Assembly: GCA_903936705.1 (NCBI GenBank)
Contig: CAIZWN010000051.1
Coordinates: forward strand, 155,857-219,856
DNA: 64,000 bases
Direction: 5' to 3'
From: an uncultured Myxococcales bacterium
GTDB taxonomy: Bacteria; Myxococcota_A; UBA9042; DTJE01
The stretch's first letter is position 1; the number at the start of each line of letters is the position of its first letter. Under the pieces are notes generated by a model, which had not been told where the DNA came from, did no database searches, and was given only the letters and a program-made list of their open reading frames with translations. Below, piece after piece: positions 37,337 to 45,913 of the stretch. The translations under genes were made by a program, and so were the position numbers.

Positions 37337-38614
37337 GTGGACGTCCAGACGCGGGCGCTGCCGGGAACCGAGGATCTGGTGGCAGGCCGAAGGCGGGCAC
37401 GCGTGGCCCTGGCGGCTTGCATCCTCCTTTGCCTGGTGGGCCTGGGGATCTCGTGGGATCTGACTCGCGTATGGGTGATGTCCCGCACCGACCCCGATTA
37501 CCATTCGTTCTGCGCCGTATCTGAAGCAATGAACTGCGAGACCGTGGCGCTGTCAAACTGGTCCTCCAACCTGGGCGCACCCAACTCGATCTGGGCGATG
37601 GCCGGGTATGTTTTTGCAATTGTTCTGGCCGGTCTTGCTGCATCCCGCAAGCGCGATGCCCTGGGTTTCGGCCTGCTGGTCCTACTGGGCTGCGGATTCG
37701 TCGTTGTTTCGATGGGTCTGTTGTTTGTCATGCACGCGATGATCGGTTCGATGTGCATCCTCTGCCTGGCTCTTGATCTGGTCAACGCATCGCTGCTGGC
37801 TTTCGCGATCGTGGCTTCCAGGGCCGTCGGCTCGGGGACGCTGGGTGCAATTGTTTCGGATATTGCTGTTCTCGTTCGCCGACCACTGTTCGGACTGATC
37901 CTGGTCATGACAGGCGTCGCCCTTCTTGGCTCGGCCTGGGCGGTTGGCCACCAGGTGGCCCGCAAAACCGGAGCCTCCGCTGCTGGGTTCGCATCACTCG
38001 TGCCTAAAACGGTTGAACAGAACGGGCCAGCGTGCGTCGCGGGGGCTTCGACCGAATCGTCCGGCCCGTCGATGGGCATATCGCCCGATGGCCACCAGTG
38101 GATTGGCGCAGCCAACCCTGTGGTCGAGGTCCAGGAATTCACCGACTACCAGTGCCCGCATTGCCGGCGAGCCCACATGATGGTTCGCAGGCTGCTGGCC
38201 ACGGCCGGGTCCAAGGTCCGCGTCTATCACCGCCACCTCCCGCTGGATCAGGCCTGCAACCCATCGATCGGGCAACCGTTTCATGGGCGCGCTTGCGAAC
38301 TGTCCCGAGTGGCCCTATGCGCGGGTCGCCAGGGGCGGTTCTGGGAGATGAGTGACCTGCTGTTCCAGCAAGCTGACGAGATCCGCGAAAAGGATTTGTC
38401 CGCAAAGGAACTGGCCGGCCGTTTGGAACTGGACCAGGACGCCTTTCTGTGCTGCCTGGACGAAGCCGCAACGAAGGAGGCCGTGGCACGCGACGTGGCC
38501 GAGGCAGGCTCGCTGGGCATAAAGGGCACTCCCGCATTCGTCATCGGGGGCACCGTCTACTATGGAAAAATCCCGGCCGAGGCCCTCGAGGCCGCTGGAA
38601 TCACAGTTCAGTGA
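37337..38614 (+). CDS. VKOR-DsbA fusion, disulfide bond formation
   Basis: A 425-residue membrane protein in which a vitamin K epoxide reductase domain (four to five membrane helices, residues ~20-190) is joined to a periplasmic thioredoxin-fold DsbA domain. VKOR marks: the loop Cys pair in FCAVSEAMNCETV and the CILC redox pair. The DsbA half shows CPHC after EFTDYQ and the cis-Pro loop KGTPAFVIGG. The VKOR half would reoxidise the DsbA half using quinone. The start is uncertain: GTG 37337 is used because purine-rich GGGGTGGTG lies upstream, but a TTG at 37310 is possible. lgt follows 30 bases on, with GGAGG before it. Confidence 0.93.
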   Translation: MDVQTRALPGTEDLVAGRRRARVALAACILLCLVGLGISWDLTRVWVMSRTDPDYHSFCAVSEAMNCETVALSNWSSNLGAPNSIWAMAGYVFAIVLAGLAASRKRDALGFGLLVLLGCGFVVVSMGLLFVMHAMIGSMCILCLALDLVNASLLAFAIVASRAVGSGTLGAIVSDIAVLVRRPLFGLILVMTGVALLGSAWAVGHQVARKTGASAAGFASLVPKTVEQNGPACVAGASTESSGPSMGISPDGHQWIGAANPVVEVQEFTDYQCPHCRRAHMMVRRLLATAGSKVRVYHRHLPLDQACNPSIGQPFHGRACELSRVALCAGRQGRFWEMSDLLFQQADEIREKDLSAKELAGRLELDQDAFLCCLDEAATKEAVARDVAEAGSLGIKGTPAFVIGGTVYYGKIPAEALEAAGITVQ

Positions 38615-38644
38615 GGCTCGAATCCTGGAAATCAAGGAGGAACC

Positions 38645-39493
38645 ATGTGGCCGTACGTCGTCGAATGGGGCTGGTTCAAGATAGGCACCTACGGCGTCAT
38701 GATGGCCGTCGGGTTCCTGACGGCGTCGTGGCTGCTGGCACGTGACCTGAAACGCCGCAACATGTCACCGGCAATAGCGGACACCATTGTCCTGCTGGGC
38801 ATCGTCGGCGGCGTACTTGGGGCGAAACTGGCATACATGTGGACCGAGGCGCGATCGTTTGAATGGGGCGACCTGCTGTCGGGCAACGGTCTGACCTGGC
38901 ATGGAGGACTGATCCTCGCTGCCGCCATGATCATCGGATTCTTCTTCTGGAAGGGCCTGCCGCTTCGCGTGATGCTGGATGTGGTCGCCCCCGAACTGGC
39001 TACAGGCTATGCCTTTGGGCGGCTAGGCTGCCAGATTTCGGGAGACGGCTGCTACGGGGTGCCGTGCGGGCCAGACGCGGTCGACAAGTTCCTGTGCATG
39101 GCGTACCCGAACGGCATAGTGCCCGAGCACGCGGTCGTCCATGCGACACCAATGTACGAGGCCGCTGCCAACTTCGCGCTTTTCGGCATTCTCTGGAAAC
39201 TGCGTGGGCGCATCAGGAATCCCGGCGTGCTTTTCGGGATCTACCTGGTGGCCTCGGGCGCCTCCCGCTTTGCTATCGAATACATCCGCCGGGCTGACGG
39301 CCGACCCGATCGCTTCTGGGGCCTTCGAGATGCCCACCTGATTGCGCTGGGGCAAATCGTGCTGGGTTTGGTACTTCTGGCCTGGTGGGGTTTCAAGAAA
39401 CCGGCATCGCTGCCCGATTACGGCGTGATGCCGGCAAGCGCTCCGGCGCCCTCGACCGCTCCGGTTCGCGCACGACGACGCAAGGGAAAGTGA
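38645..39493 (+). CDS. lgt: Prolipoprotein diacylglyceryl transferase
   Basis: A 282-residue membrane enzyme that adds the diacylglyceryl group to the lipobox Cys. ATG 38645 has AAGGAGG. About seven hydrophobic helices. The Lgt signature appears as AFGRLGCQISGDGCYG; the His-Tyr pair is in ATPMYEA, with the preceding VVHATP. A Pro/Ala-rich basic tail ends the protein. Downstream of the VKOR-DsbA gene, which fits a locus for making disulfide-rich lipoproteins. The DGCYG variant of the signature is known in other family members. Confidence 0.93.
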   Translation: MWPYVVEWGWFKIGTYGVMMAVGFLTASWLLARDLKRRNMSPAIADTIVLLGIVGGVLGAKLAYMWTEARSFEWGDLLSGNGLTWHGGLILAAAMIIGFFFWKGLPLRVMLDVVAPELATGYAFGRLGCQISGDGCYGVPCGPDAVDKFLCMAYPNGIVPEHAVVHATPMYEAAANFALFGILWKLRGRIRNPGVLFGIYLVASGASRFAIEYIRRADGRPDRFWGLRDAHLIALGQIVLGLVLLAWWGFKKPASLPDYGVMPASAPAPSTAPVRARRRKGK

Positions 39494-39608
39494 GTCTGCA
39501 GTTCATACCGAACCTGGCCAGTGCCTTGCAGGCATGATCTCGGGTATCCTCGAAGCATGCGAATCCAGGCGGGAGCAACATGTTCCTCCCGCGATTGGGG
39601 AGGCAGCC

Positions 39609-40778
39609 ATGACCCGCAACCACGAGATGTTAGTGATCACGGCGATTCTGGGATGCGCCGTCGTTGGCGGGTGTCCCGGAAATGACGCATCCGATCGTGC
39701 TGCAAAAGGAACCTTGACGGGGCAGCCGACATGGCACCTGGGTCGGCCCGTAATCGACAGCCACGCCCACGTCGCACCCAACCTGCCATCGCTGGCCCGC
39801 GCACTCGAGGTCTTCGACAAGGTCGGCATCGGGCGCTTTGTCGTGAAAAGCGGCGGCCCCGTGGGCTCGCCGCGATACCAGGCCACGATGGCCATGCAGA
39901 AGGTCCTGGGCGACCGGATGCGGGTGTTCGTGAACCTGGACTGGCAAGGTGCCGGCACACCCGGCTGGGTCGATCAGGAGGTTCGTGCGCTGGAGCAGGC
40001 AAGAAAGGACGGCGCCGTTGGAGTCAAGATATTCAAGAATCTTGGACTGCAGGTCCGCGGGACGGACGGCAAGTTGATGACTCCGGACGACCCGCAACTG
40101 GATCCGATCTTCGAGGCATGCGGACGCCTGGGCCTGATAATGGCATGGCACGTGGCGGACCCTGTGGCCTTCTTCAAACCGGTCACGCCCGACAACGAAC
40201 GCTACGAGGAACTGCAGGTCGCCAAGGCATGGTCGTTCTACGGCCCCGAATACCCCAGTTTCGACACGCTGATGGCAGCCCAGGAAAAGCGAATCGCGCG
40301 CCATCCGAAAACGACGTTCCTGCTGATCCACATGGGAAACAACGCCGAGGATCTCGGGTACGTCGATCGTCTGTTGTCCACGTATCCGAACGTCTACACG
40401 GACACCTCGGCCAGGATTCCCGAGTTCGGGCGGCACCCGGCTGCGCAGGTAAGGGCCTTCTTCATCAGGAACCAGGACCGGATTCTGTTTGGATCGGACT
40501 TCATTGTCGATGGCACAGGGTCGATGCAACTCGGGTCAGTCTCACATCACGAGCCTGACATCGACGATGCCGTCGAGTTCTTCACGCGGCACTGGAGATA
40601 CTTTGAGACCGATGCGACCCAGATAGACCACCCGACGCCCATCCAGGGAAACTGGAAGGTCGATGCGGCCCACCTGCCTCCCGATGTACTGACGAAGCTT
40701 TACGTGACCAACGCCGAGCGCCTGATCTGGTCCATCCCCCTGCCCGGAACCAGGCCGCCAGCGCAGCCGGCAAACTAG
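39609..40778 (+). CDS. Lipoprotein amidohydrolase (TIM-barrel, amidohydrolase 2 type)
   Basis: A 389-residue exported metal-dependent hydrolase. ATG 39609 has GGGGAGGC upstream and a signal peptide ending VVGGC (lipobox). Marks of the amidohydro_2 family: DSHAHVAPN near the mature N-terminus (metal ligands), KIFKNLGL, MAWHVADP, LIHMGNNAEDL, and GSDFIVDG near the end. Substrate unknown; family members act on cyclic amides or decarboxylate aromatic acids. Placed after lgt on the same strand. Confidence 0.85.
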   Translation: MTRNHEMLVITAILGCAVVGGCPGNDASDRAAKGTLTGQPTWHLGRPVIDSHAHVAPNLPSLARALEVFDKVGIGRFVVKSGGPVGSPRYQATMAMQKVLGDRMRVFVNLDWQGAGTPGWVDQEVRALEQARKDGAVGVKIFKNLGLQVRGTDGKLMTPDDPQLDPIFEACGRLGLIMAWHVADPVAFFKPVTPDNERYEELQVAKAWSFYGPEYPSFDTLMAAQEKRIARHPKTTFLLIHMGNNAEDLGYVDRLLSTYPNVYTDTSARIPEFGRHPAAQVRAFFIRNQDRILFGSDFIVDGTGSMQLGSVSHHEPDIDDAVEFFTRHWRYFETDATQIDHPTPIQGNWKVDAAHLPPDVLTKLYVTNAERLIWSIPLPGTRPPAQPAN

Positions 40779-40891
40779 CGCTTGGCCATGACGCAATGAC
40801 AGGCCCGTGATATAAACGCGCAACCGGAGGGCAACCGGATTCCCGCCCAACGCCTAGGGAATTCCAACGGAAGACCGCGCGGGGAGGAACC

Positions 40892-41584
40892 ATGTCTCGA
40901 ACCGTACTGATCGTCGAGGACGAGTTCGATTTCGCCGACGTAGTCGCACTGAACCTGCGGCGCGCCGGCTTCGAGACCGTGGCCGTGCGCTCGGGCGAGG
41001 CCGGCGTGACCGAGGCACGACACCGCAAGCCGGATCTGGTGCTTCTGGACCTGATGCTGCCGGACATCATGGGCACCGAGGTCTGCCGCCGCCTGAAGTC
41101 CGATCCGGCAACGCGTGGCATACCGGTAATCATGGTCACTGCGCGGGGCGAGGAAATCGATCGGGTCGTAGGTTTCGAGCTGGGCGCCGATGATTACGTG
41201 GTCAAGCCCATCAGCATGCGCGAACTGGTCCTGCGGGTAAACGCGGTTCTGCGACGGATGTCCCAGGTACCAGGCGAGATCGAGACCGCCTCGATGACGG
41301 TTGGACCGCTGCGAGTCGATGGTTCCTCGCACCGCACCTTTGTCGACGAACAGGAAGTCGGGCTGACGGCACTTGAATTCAGACTGCTGGTCGTATTGCT
41401 GACACGTCGAGGGCGCGTTCTGTCGCGCGAGGCGCTGCTGGATCAGGTGTGGGGCCTGCAGGCCGAGGTCGAGACACGAACCGTGGACACGATGATGAAA
41501 AGGCTGCGGGACAAACTGGCGGCGGCAGGACGCTACCTCGAGACGGTTCGCGGCGTGGGATATCGCTTCTCGGACCAGGACTGA
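40892..41584 (+). CDS. OmpR/PhoB-type response regulator
   Basis: A 230-residue regulator: receiver domain with acidic pocket E9/D10, phosphorylated D53 in LVLLDLMLPD and the Lys of VVKPIS, then a winged-helix DNA-binding domain (LTALEFRLLVVLLTRRGRV, ETRTVDTMMKRLRDKL, RGVGYRF). Linked to the kinase four bases later. The resemblance is to PhoB, and phosphorus genes lie elsewhere in the window, but no pst or phoU gene is next to it, so the regulon is not established. Confidence 0.93.
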   Translation: MSRTVLIVEDEFDFADVVALNLRRAGFETVAVRSGEAGVTEARHRKPDLVLLDLMLPDIMGTEVCRRLKSDPATRGIPVIMVTARGEEIDRVVGFELGADDYVVKPISMRELVLRVNAVLRRMSQVPGEIETASMTVGPLRVDGSSHRTFVDEQEVGLTALEFRLLVVLLTRRGRVLSREALLDQVWGLQAEVETRTVDTMMKRLRDKLAAAGRYLETVRGVGYRFSDQD

Positions 41585-41588
41585 CCTG

Positions 41589-42956
41589 ATGATTGTCAGC
41601 TTGCGCACCCGCCTGTTCCTGGCGGTCGTTCTGCCGGTGACTCTGGTCGAGATCCTCGTTCTGGCTTTTGGGCAGCTTCGTGGGGACATCATTGAGGGTT
41701 CCCTGCCACTGTTCGTGACCGCAGTCGGGGCGTCCTGGTGGTTCGCCAGCCGCGAGGATCGGCGCATGCGGCGGATGGCTGACGCCGCGCTGCGCATGGC
41801 CTCGGGAGACTTCAACATCCAACTGCCGGATCACAGGGGCGACGACGTATCAAGGTTGGCCCAGTCGCTGAATCGACTGGCGGACGCCTCGGCTTCCACG
41901 TTTCATCGCCTGGAAGCGGAAAGCCGCCTGGTCCGATCAATCATCGAGACGATGCGCGAGGGCGTCATGGCTGTGGACCAGGACGGCCGTATCACACTTG
42001 TAAACGATGCGATGTTGCGCCTGACGGGACACCGCGGGGCGGCGGCTGGCCTGTCCCCTGCCGAGGTTATTCTGGCGCCGGAACTGCTGCAGGCCATTCG
42101 CGAGGTCCTTGAAGGGAACCCGGTTTCGCGCGAGATCTCGGTCACGAGGCCCCTGCCAGCCACCCTTCTGGTAAACGGCGCACCGCTGGCGGATGGAGAA
42201 GGCGCCCTGGCAGTGGTTCACGACACTACCGAACTTCACCGGCTGCACCAGATGCGACGGGACTTCGTTGCAAACGTCAGCCACGAGTTGCGCAACCCGG
42301 TAGCCACCATTCAGGCAGCCGTCGAGACCCTTGCCTCGTTCACAGAAGAGACCCAGGCCGGCGATGACGAGCGCCGGTTGCTGGCCACGGTATCGCGTCA
42401 GACGGCCCGAATGGCAGCCCTGGTGCGCGACCTTCTGGGACTGGCCCGGATCGAGAGCGGCCAGCTTGTACTGGAACCCAGGACGACGGATCTGGGCGAC
42501 CTGGTGCCAGGGATCATGGCCGCCTTTGAGGCACAGGCTCGCGACAAGGGTTTGACGCTGGACCTGACCGTTGATTCCGACACGCCACCAGGCCTGTGCG
42601 ATGCGTCGGCACTGCATACGGTGATCGGCAACCTCCTGGACAACGCCGTGAAGTACGCACGACCAGGAGACCGAATCTCGGTACACGCCCGTCTGGACGG
42701 ACCGGCCCGGGTGGCAATCGAGGTGTCGGACACCGGGCCCGGGATTGCCGAAGAACACCTGCCCCGCCTGTTCGAACGTTTCTACCGGGTGGACGCCGGA
42801 CGTTCCCGCGAACTGGGTGGAACCGGCCTTGGCCTCGCAATAGTCAAGCACTTGTGCGCGGCAATGGGAGGAACCGTATCGGTCAAATCCGCCGTTGGAA
42901 CGGGAACCACGTTCACAGTGCAGCTTCCAGCAGACCCCGAACCGCCGCACAACTAG
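41589..42956 (+). CDS. PhoR-like sensor histidine kinase
   Basis: A 455-residue membrane sensor. ATG 41589 lies four bases after the regulator. Two N-terminal hydrophobic segments (to ~residue 55) with little outside loop, a HAMP-like linker (to ~105), a PAS region (~115-215), the HisKA motif with H232 in SHELRNP, and the HATPase with NLLDNAVKYA, DTGPGI and GGTGLGLAIV. This layout (no large periplasmic domain, one PAS) is that of PhoR. Pair with the preceding regulator. Confidence 0.93.
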   Translation: MIVSLRTRLFLAVVLPVTLVEILVLAFGQLRGDIIEGSLPLFVTAVGASWWFASREDRRMRRMADAALRMASGDFNIQLPDHRGDDVSRLAQSLNRLADASASTFHRLEAESRLVRSIIETMREGVMAVDQDGRITLVNDAMLRLTGHRGAAAGLSPAEVILAPELLQAIREVLEGNPVSREISVTRPLPATLLVNGAPLADGEGALAVVHDTTELHRLHQMRRDFVANVSHELRNPVATIQAAVETLASFTEETQAGDDERRLLATVSRQTARMAALVRDLLGLARIESGQLVLEPRTTDLGDLVPGIMAAFEAQARDKGLTLDLTVDSDTPPGLCDASALHTVIGNLLDNAVKYARPGDRISVHARLDGPARVAIEVSDTGPGIAEEHLPRLFERFYRVDAGRSRELGGTGLGLAIVKHLCAAMGGTVSVKSAVGTGTTFTVQLPADPEPPHN

Positions 42957-43054
42957 GCAAATCCGACCGCCCCGACAGTCGCCAATTGTGCATCGAATCC
43001 TTTGGCCTTCTATGATTCTGCAACCGCGTAGCGATCTACACGCAGGGGGGCTCG

Positions 43055-44131
43055 ATGCCGGGCGAACAGCGCCACTGGGGTTCAGTTATTCTTGCAGGCC
43101 TGTGCGCATTGACCACACTGGCCGCGGTCGATGCTGCTCTTCACCTGGTGGCACCACCGAAACCGCTTCTGGAAATCGATGAGGCGATGGATGGGTACGA
43201 GGCCGGTGATCCGACCGTTCTTGCGATCGGGTCCAGCCACGCCAGGTCCTTCATTGCAGTTGATCGCGCGCTGTCGCAGCGGACCGGCGGAACCCAGCAC
43301 ATCCTTTCCGTACCGGTCGAGTGGGGGAAATACACGCCTTACGCATGGGTCATGCAGCACCGCGTAAAGCCCATTCTCGAAGAAACTGACGCCTCGGGGG
43401 CCCTGGTCCGAGACTCCTTGCGCCAGGTGTTGATCGTGACCGAATGGTGGGATTCAACGTCGCTGGATCCAGGCACCGGCAGCATCACGATGGCGCTGCC
43501 GGCCAGGGCCTGGCAATGGACGGATTTCCTGGCTGACGCCCTTGAAAACGGCCTGACCCCCTACAACCAAAATTTTCTGCAAAGGATCTGGAGGGAACGG
43601 TGGTCCCGTTCGTCGCTAGTCCAGGACCGCGGCTATGGAAACATCACGAGGGGCATCAAGGAAGCGTTGCGCGGCAAGGACGTCGAGGGCGAAAAGGCAT
43701 CCTATGTCACCAGGCTGAAAGGCTGGCAGTCCATGGTCGAGGAAGGGGTCGATCGCCTGTTCGACCCCGACCAGGTGCGTTCGCTGGAAGAGATCATCGA
43801 CTACTTCAAGGGTCGCGGCATCGCCGTGACAATCGTGCTGTACCCGCGCATGCCGGGCACGCTGTCCCAGAAGGCAAAGGACACCACGCTGCGACAGTTC
43901 TCGGCCCGAATGAACGCCTTCGCCCAGGAACATCTTGTGCGTTTCGTGGACCTGACGCTCAGGCACCCGCTGACTGACGACGACTTCGAGACCGACTTTG
44001 ACCACATAACTCCGGAAGGCAACAGGCGTCTGGCCGAGTGGGTACTGGACCGCGACCTGGCATTCCTGGTTGACGGTGCCGGTCGCGATACTGCCGGCAG
44101 CCCGACAGCAGGCAACGGAGGTGCGCAATGA
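43055..44131 (+). CDS. SGNH-type acyltransferase partner (DltD/AlgJ-like), membrane-anchored
   Basis: A 358-residue protein with one N-terminal membrane helix (residues ~10-32) and an outer SGNH domain. The nucleophile block is LAIGSSHARSF (S61, in the GSS position used by DltD-like proteins), and the Asp-His block DFDHITPEGN lies near the end. Such proteins take an acyl group from an MBOAT and place it on an extracellular polymer. The next gene is an MBOAT overlapping by four bases, then a carrier protein and an AMP-forming ligase, the same set as DltD-DltB-DltC-DltA. Start ATG 43055, behind a G-rich site. Confidence 0.8.
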   Translation: MPGEQRHWGSVILAGLCALTTLAAVDAALHLVAPPKPLLEIDEAMDGYEAGDPTVLAIGSSHARSFIAVDRALSQRTGGTQHILSVPVEWGKYTPYAWVMQHRVKPILEETDASGALVRDSLRQVLIVTEWWDSTSLDPGTGSITMALPARAWQWTDFLADALENGLTPYNQNFLQRIWRERWSRSSLVQDRGYGNITRGIKEALRGKDVEGEKASYVTRLKGWQSMVEEGVDRLFDPDQVRSLEEIIDYFKGRGIAVTIVLYPRMPGTLSQKAKDTTLRQFSARMNAFAQEHLVRFVDLTLRHPLTDDDFETDFDHITPEGNRRLAEWVLDRDLAFLVDGAGRDTAGSPTAGNGGAQ

Positions 44132-45615
44132 GCCTCGCCGGCCTGGAGTTCGCCTTCTTTTTCCCTGTCGTGTTCCTGCTGTACTGGCTGGGTCCGCACC
44201 GTGCGTCATGGCAGAACGCGGTGCTGATGCTGGCCAGCGCCGTGTTCTACGCAACCTGGGACATGTCACTGCTGGCGGTGCTGGCCGGCGCGATGGTGGT
44301 GTCTTTTGGCGCGGGCCTTGCGCTGGGGGCGCCATCGCTGGAAGAGGGTCCAGCGGCTGACGATACGACCGTAAGGCGACGACGGCGGGCCATCCTGGCA
44401 GTGGCAATCGGCGCCGAACTTGGCCTGCTGGGGGTGTTCAAGTATGCAGGGTTCTTCGCTGGGTCACTGAACGCATTGCTGTCTGCGGCTGGACTGCCCG
44501 ACATGCTGCCGGTGTTGCGGCTGGCGCTGCCACTGGGGATCTCCTATACGACGCTGATCCAGGTTGGGTACCTGCTGGAAGTGTATTGGCGGAGAACGCC
44601 GGCATGCCGTGACCCGCTGGCATACGCCACCTTTGTCGCCTTCTTCCCGCAACTGCTGGCCGGCCCGATTGTCAGGGCACCGGGGATGCTTCGCCAGTAC
44701 GGCGCGGCGCGGCTCCTGAGCCCGGATGTCCTGGCATCGGGAGCAGGGGCGTTCCTGCTGGGCTTTGCGATGAAGGCATTTGTCGCAGATTGGCTGTCCC
44801 CTCGCGTTGTGGACCCGGTGTTTGCAAATCCGGCGGCTTACACGGCTGGGACACTATGGCTGTCGCTGCTGGGCTACGCCACCCAGCTCTTTTGCGACTT
44901 CGCCGGCTACTCGCTGATGGCAATCGGTACAGGACGGATGTTCGGCCTGGAACTGCCGGAAAACTTCCGCTACCCGTTCCTGTCGAAGAGCCTGGCCGAG
45001 TTCTGGAGACGGTGGCACATCAGCCTGAATACCTGGCTGTTCGACTACCTGTTCGCGCCGTTGACGACGGGCCGCTCGTGGTTCCGCGGGCGCGCCGGAG
45101 CGGGTTTCCTGGTCGTGTTCCTGGTATCCGGCCTGTGGCACGGGGCGACATGGACCTTCGTGCTGTGGGGCCTGGCACACGGCGTGGCGCTGGCCATCCA
45201 CCATACGTATGACCTGTGGTACAAGGGCCGCTGCCGGAAGGATCGAAGGTACGTTGCGTGGCGCAAGGCTGGGCCGTACGTCCTGGCATCCTGGGCAGTC
45301 ACTCAACTGTTCTTCCTGCTGACACTGATCCCGTTCCGGGCACCGGATCTGTCCGCGGCTTCGGCCTTCGCTACCGGCCTCCTGGGTTTTGGCGGCCAGT
45401 CCGGCCTGGCCGAGCGCTTCGGCCTGCAAGCGGCAGCCTGCGTCCTGTTCATGCTGTTCTTCCACCTGCTGGAAGTGGGCCGCGGACCGGCACTTAAACA
45501 AGGCTTCCTGGCGCTGCCGGCCCCCTTGCGCGGTATCGTGTATGGCCTGATCCTGGCATTCCTGATGGTTTACGTGCCGGTAGGTGCCAGCACGTTCATT
45601 TATGCGCAGTTCTAG
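44128..45615 (+). CDS. MBOAT family membrane O-acyltransferase (AlgI/DltB-like)
   Basis: A 495-residue polytopic protein with about 11 hydrophobic segments. MBOAT marks: RRWHISLNTWL and the catalytic H338 in SGLWHGATWTF, with the amphipathic FPQLLAGPIVR block. Such enzymes pass an acyl group from a cytoplasmic donor (acyl-ACP or D-Ala-carrier protein) across the membrane. Overlaps the SGNH gene by ATGA, and a carrier protein follows, so the donor here is probably the loaded carrier protein. Closest by eye to the AlgI/DltB branch. Confidence 0.93.
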   Translation: MSLAGLEFAFFFPVVFLLYWLGPHRASWQNAVLMLASAVFYATWDMSLLAVLAGAMVVSFGAGLALGAPSLEEGPAADDTTVRRRRRAILAVAIGAELGLLGVFKYAGFFAGSLNALLSAAGLPDMLPVLRLALPLGISYTTLIQVGYLLEVYWRRTPACRDPLAYATFVAFFPQLLAGPIVRAPGMLRQYGAARLLSPDVLASGAGAFLLGFAMKAFVADWLSPRVVDPVFANPAAYTAGTLWLSLLGYATQLFCDFAGYSLMAIGTGRMFGLELPENFRYPFLSKSLAEFWRRWHISLNTWLFDYLFAPLTTGRSWFRGRAGAGFLVVFLVSGLWHGATWTFVLWGLAHGVALAIHHTYDLWYKGRCRKDRRYVAWRKAGPYVLASWAVTQLFFLLTLIPFRAPDLSAASAFATGLLGFGGQSGLAERFGLQAAACVLFMLFFHLLEVGRGPALKQGFLALPAPLRGIVYGLILAFLMVYVPVGASTFIYAQF

Positions 45616-45646
45616 CGCGGCCAATAGGGCCGCAGCGAGGTTTTCA

Positions 45647-45913
45647 ATGGATAGATCCGGAATGCGGCAGTTGCTGATCGACTGGCTGGACGACAACTAT
45701 CACTTCGGGGAAGCAGACTCGAAGATTGGCAGCGATGACGCATCTTTTCTGGACAACGGGATCCTGGACAGCCTGGGCTTCGTAGCCCTGGTCGTGTACC
45801 TGGAGGACAGCTTCCACATCACGATCGATCGCAAGAACCTGAATCGCGAAAACTTCAACAGCGTCAACAAGATCCTGGACTACGTCGTCCTTCGGACTGG
45901 AGGCGCGGCATGA
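45647..45913 (+). CDS. Acyl/peptidyl carrier protein
   Basis: An 88-residue carrier protein. ATG 45647 is used because GCGAGG lies upstream and a longer open frame overlaps the MBOAT end out of frame. The phosphopantetheine site is S42 in DNGILDSLGF, flanked by four predicted helices. The DSLGF form, acidic surface and short length fit DltC-like or type II ACPs. The next gene overlaps by four bases and is an adenylating ligase that could load it. Confidence 0.9.
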   Translation: MDRSGMRQLLIDWLDDNYHFGEADSKIGSDDASFLDNGILDSLGFVALVVYLEDSFHITIDRKNLNRENFNSVNKILDYVVLRTGGAA

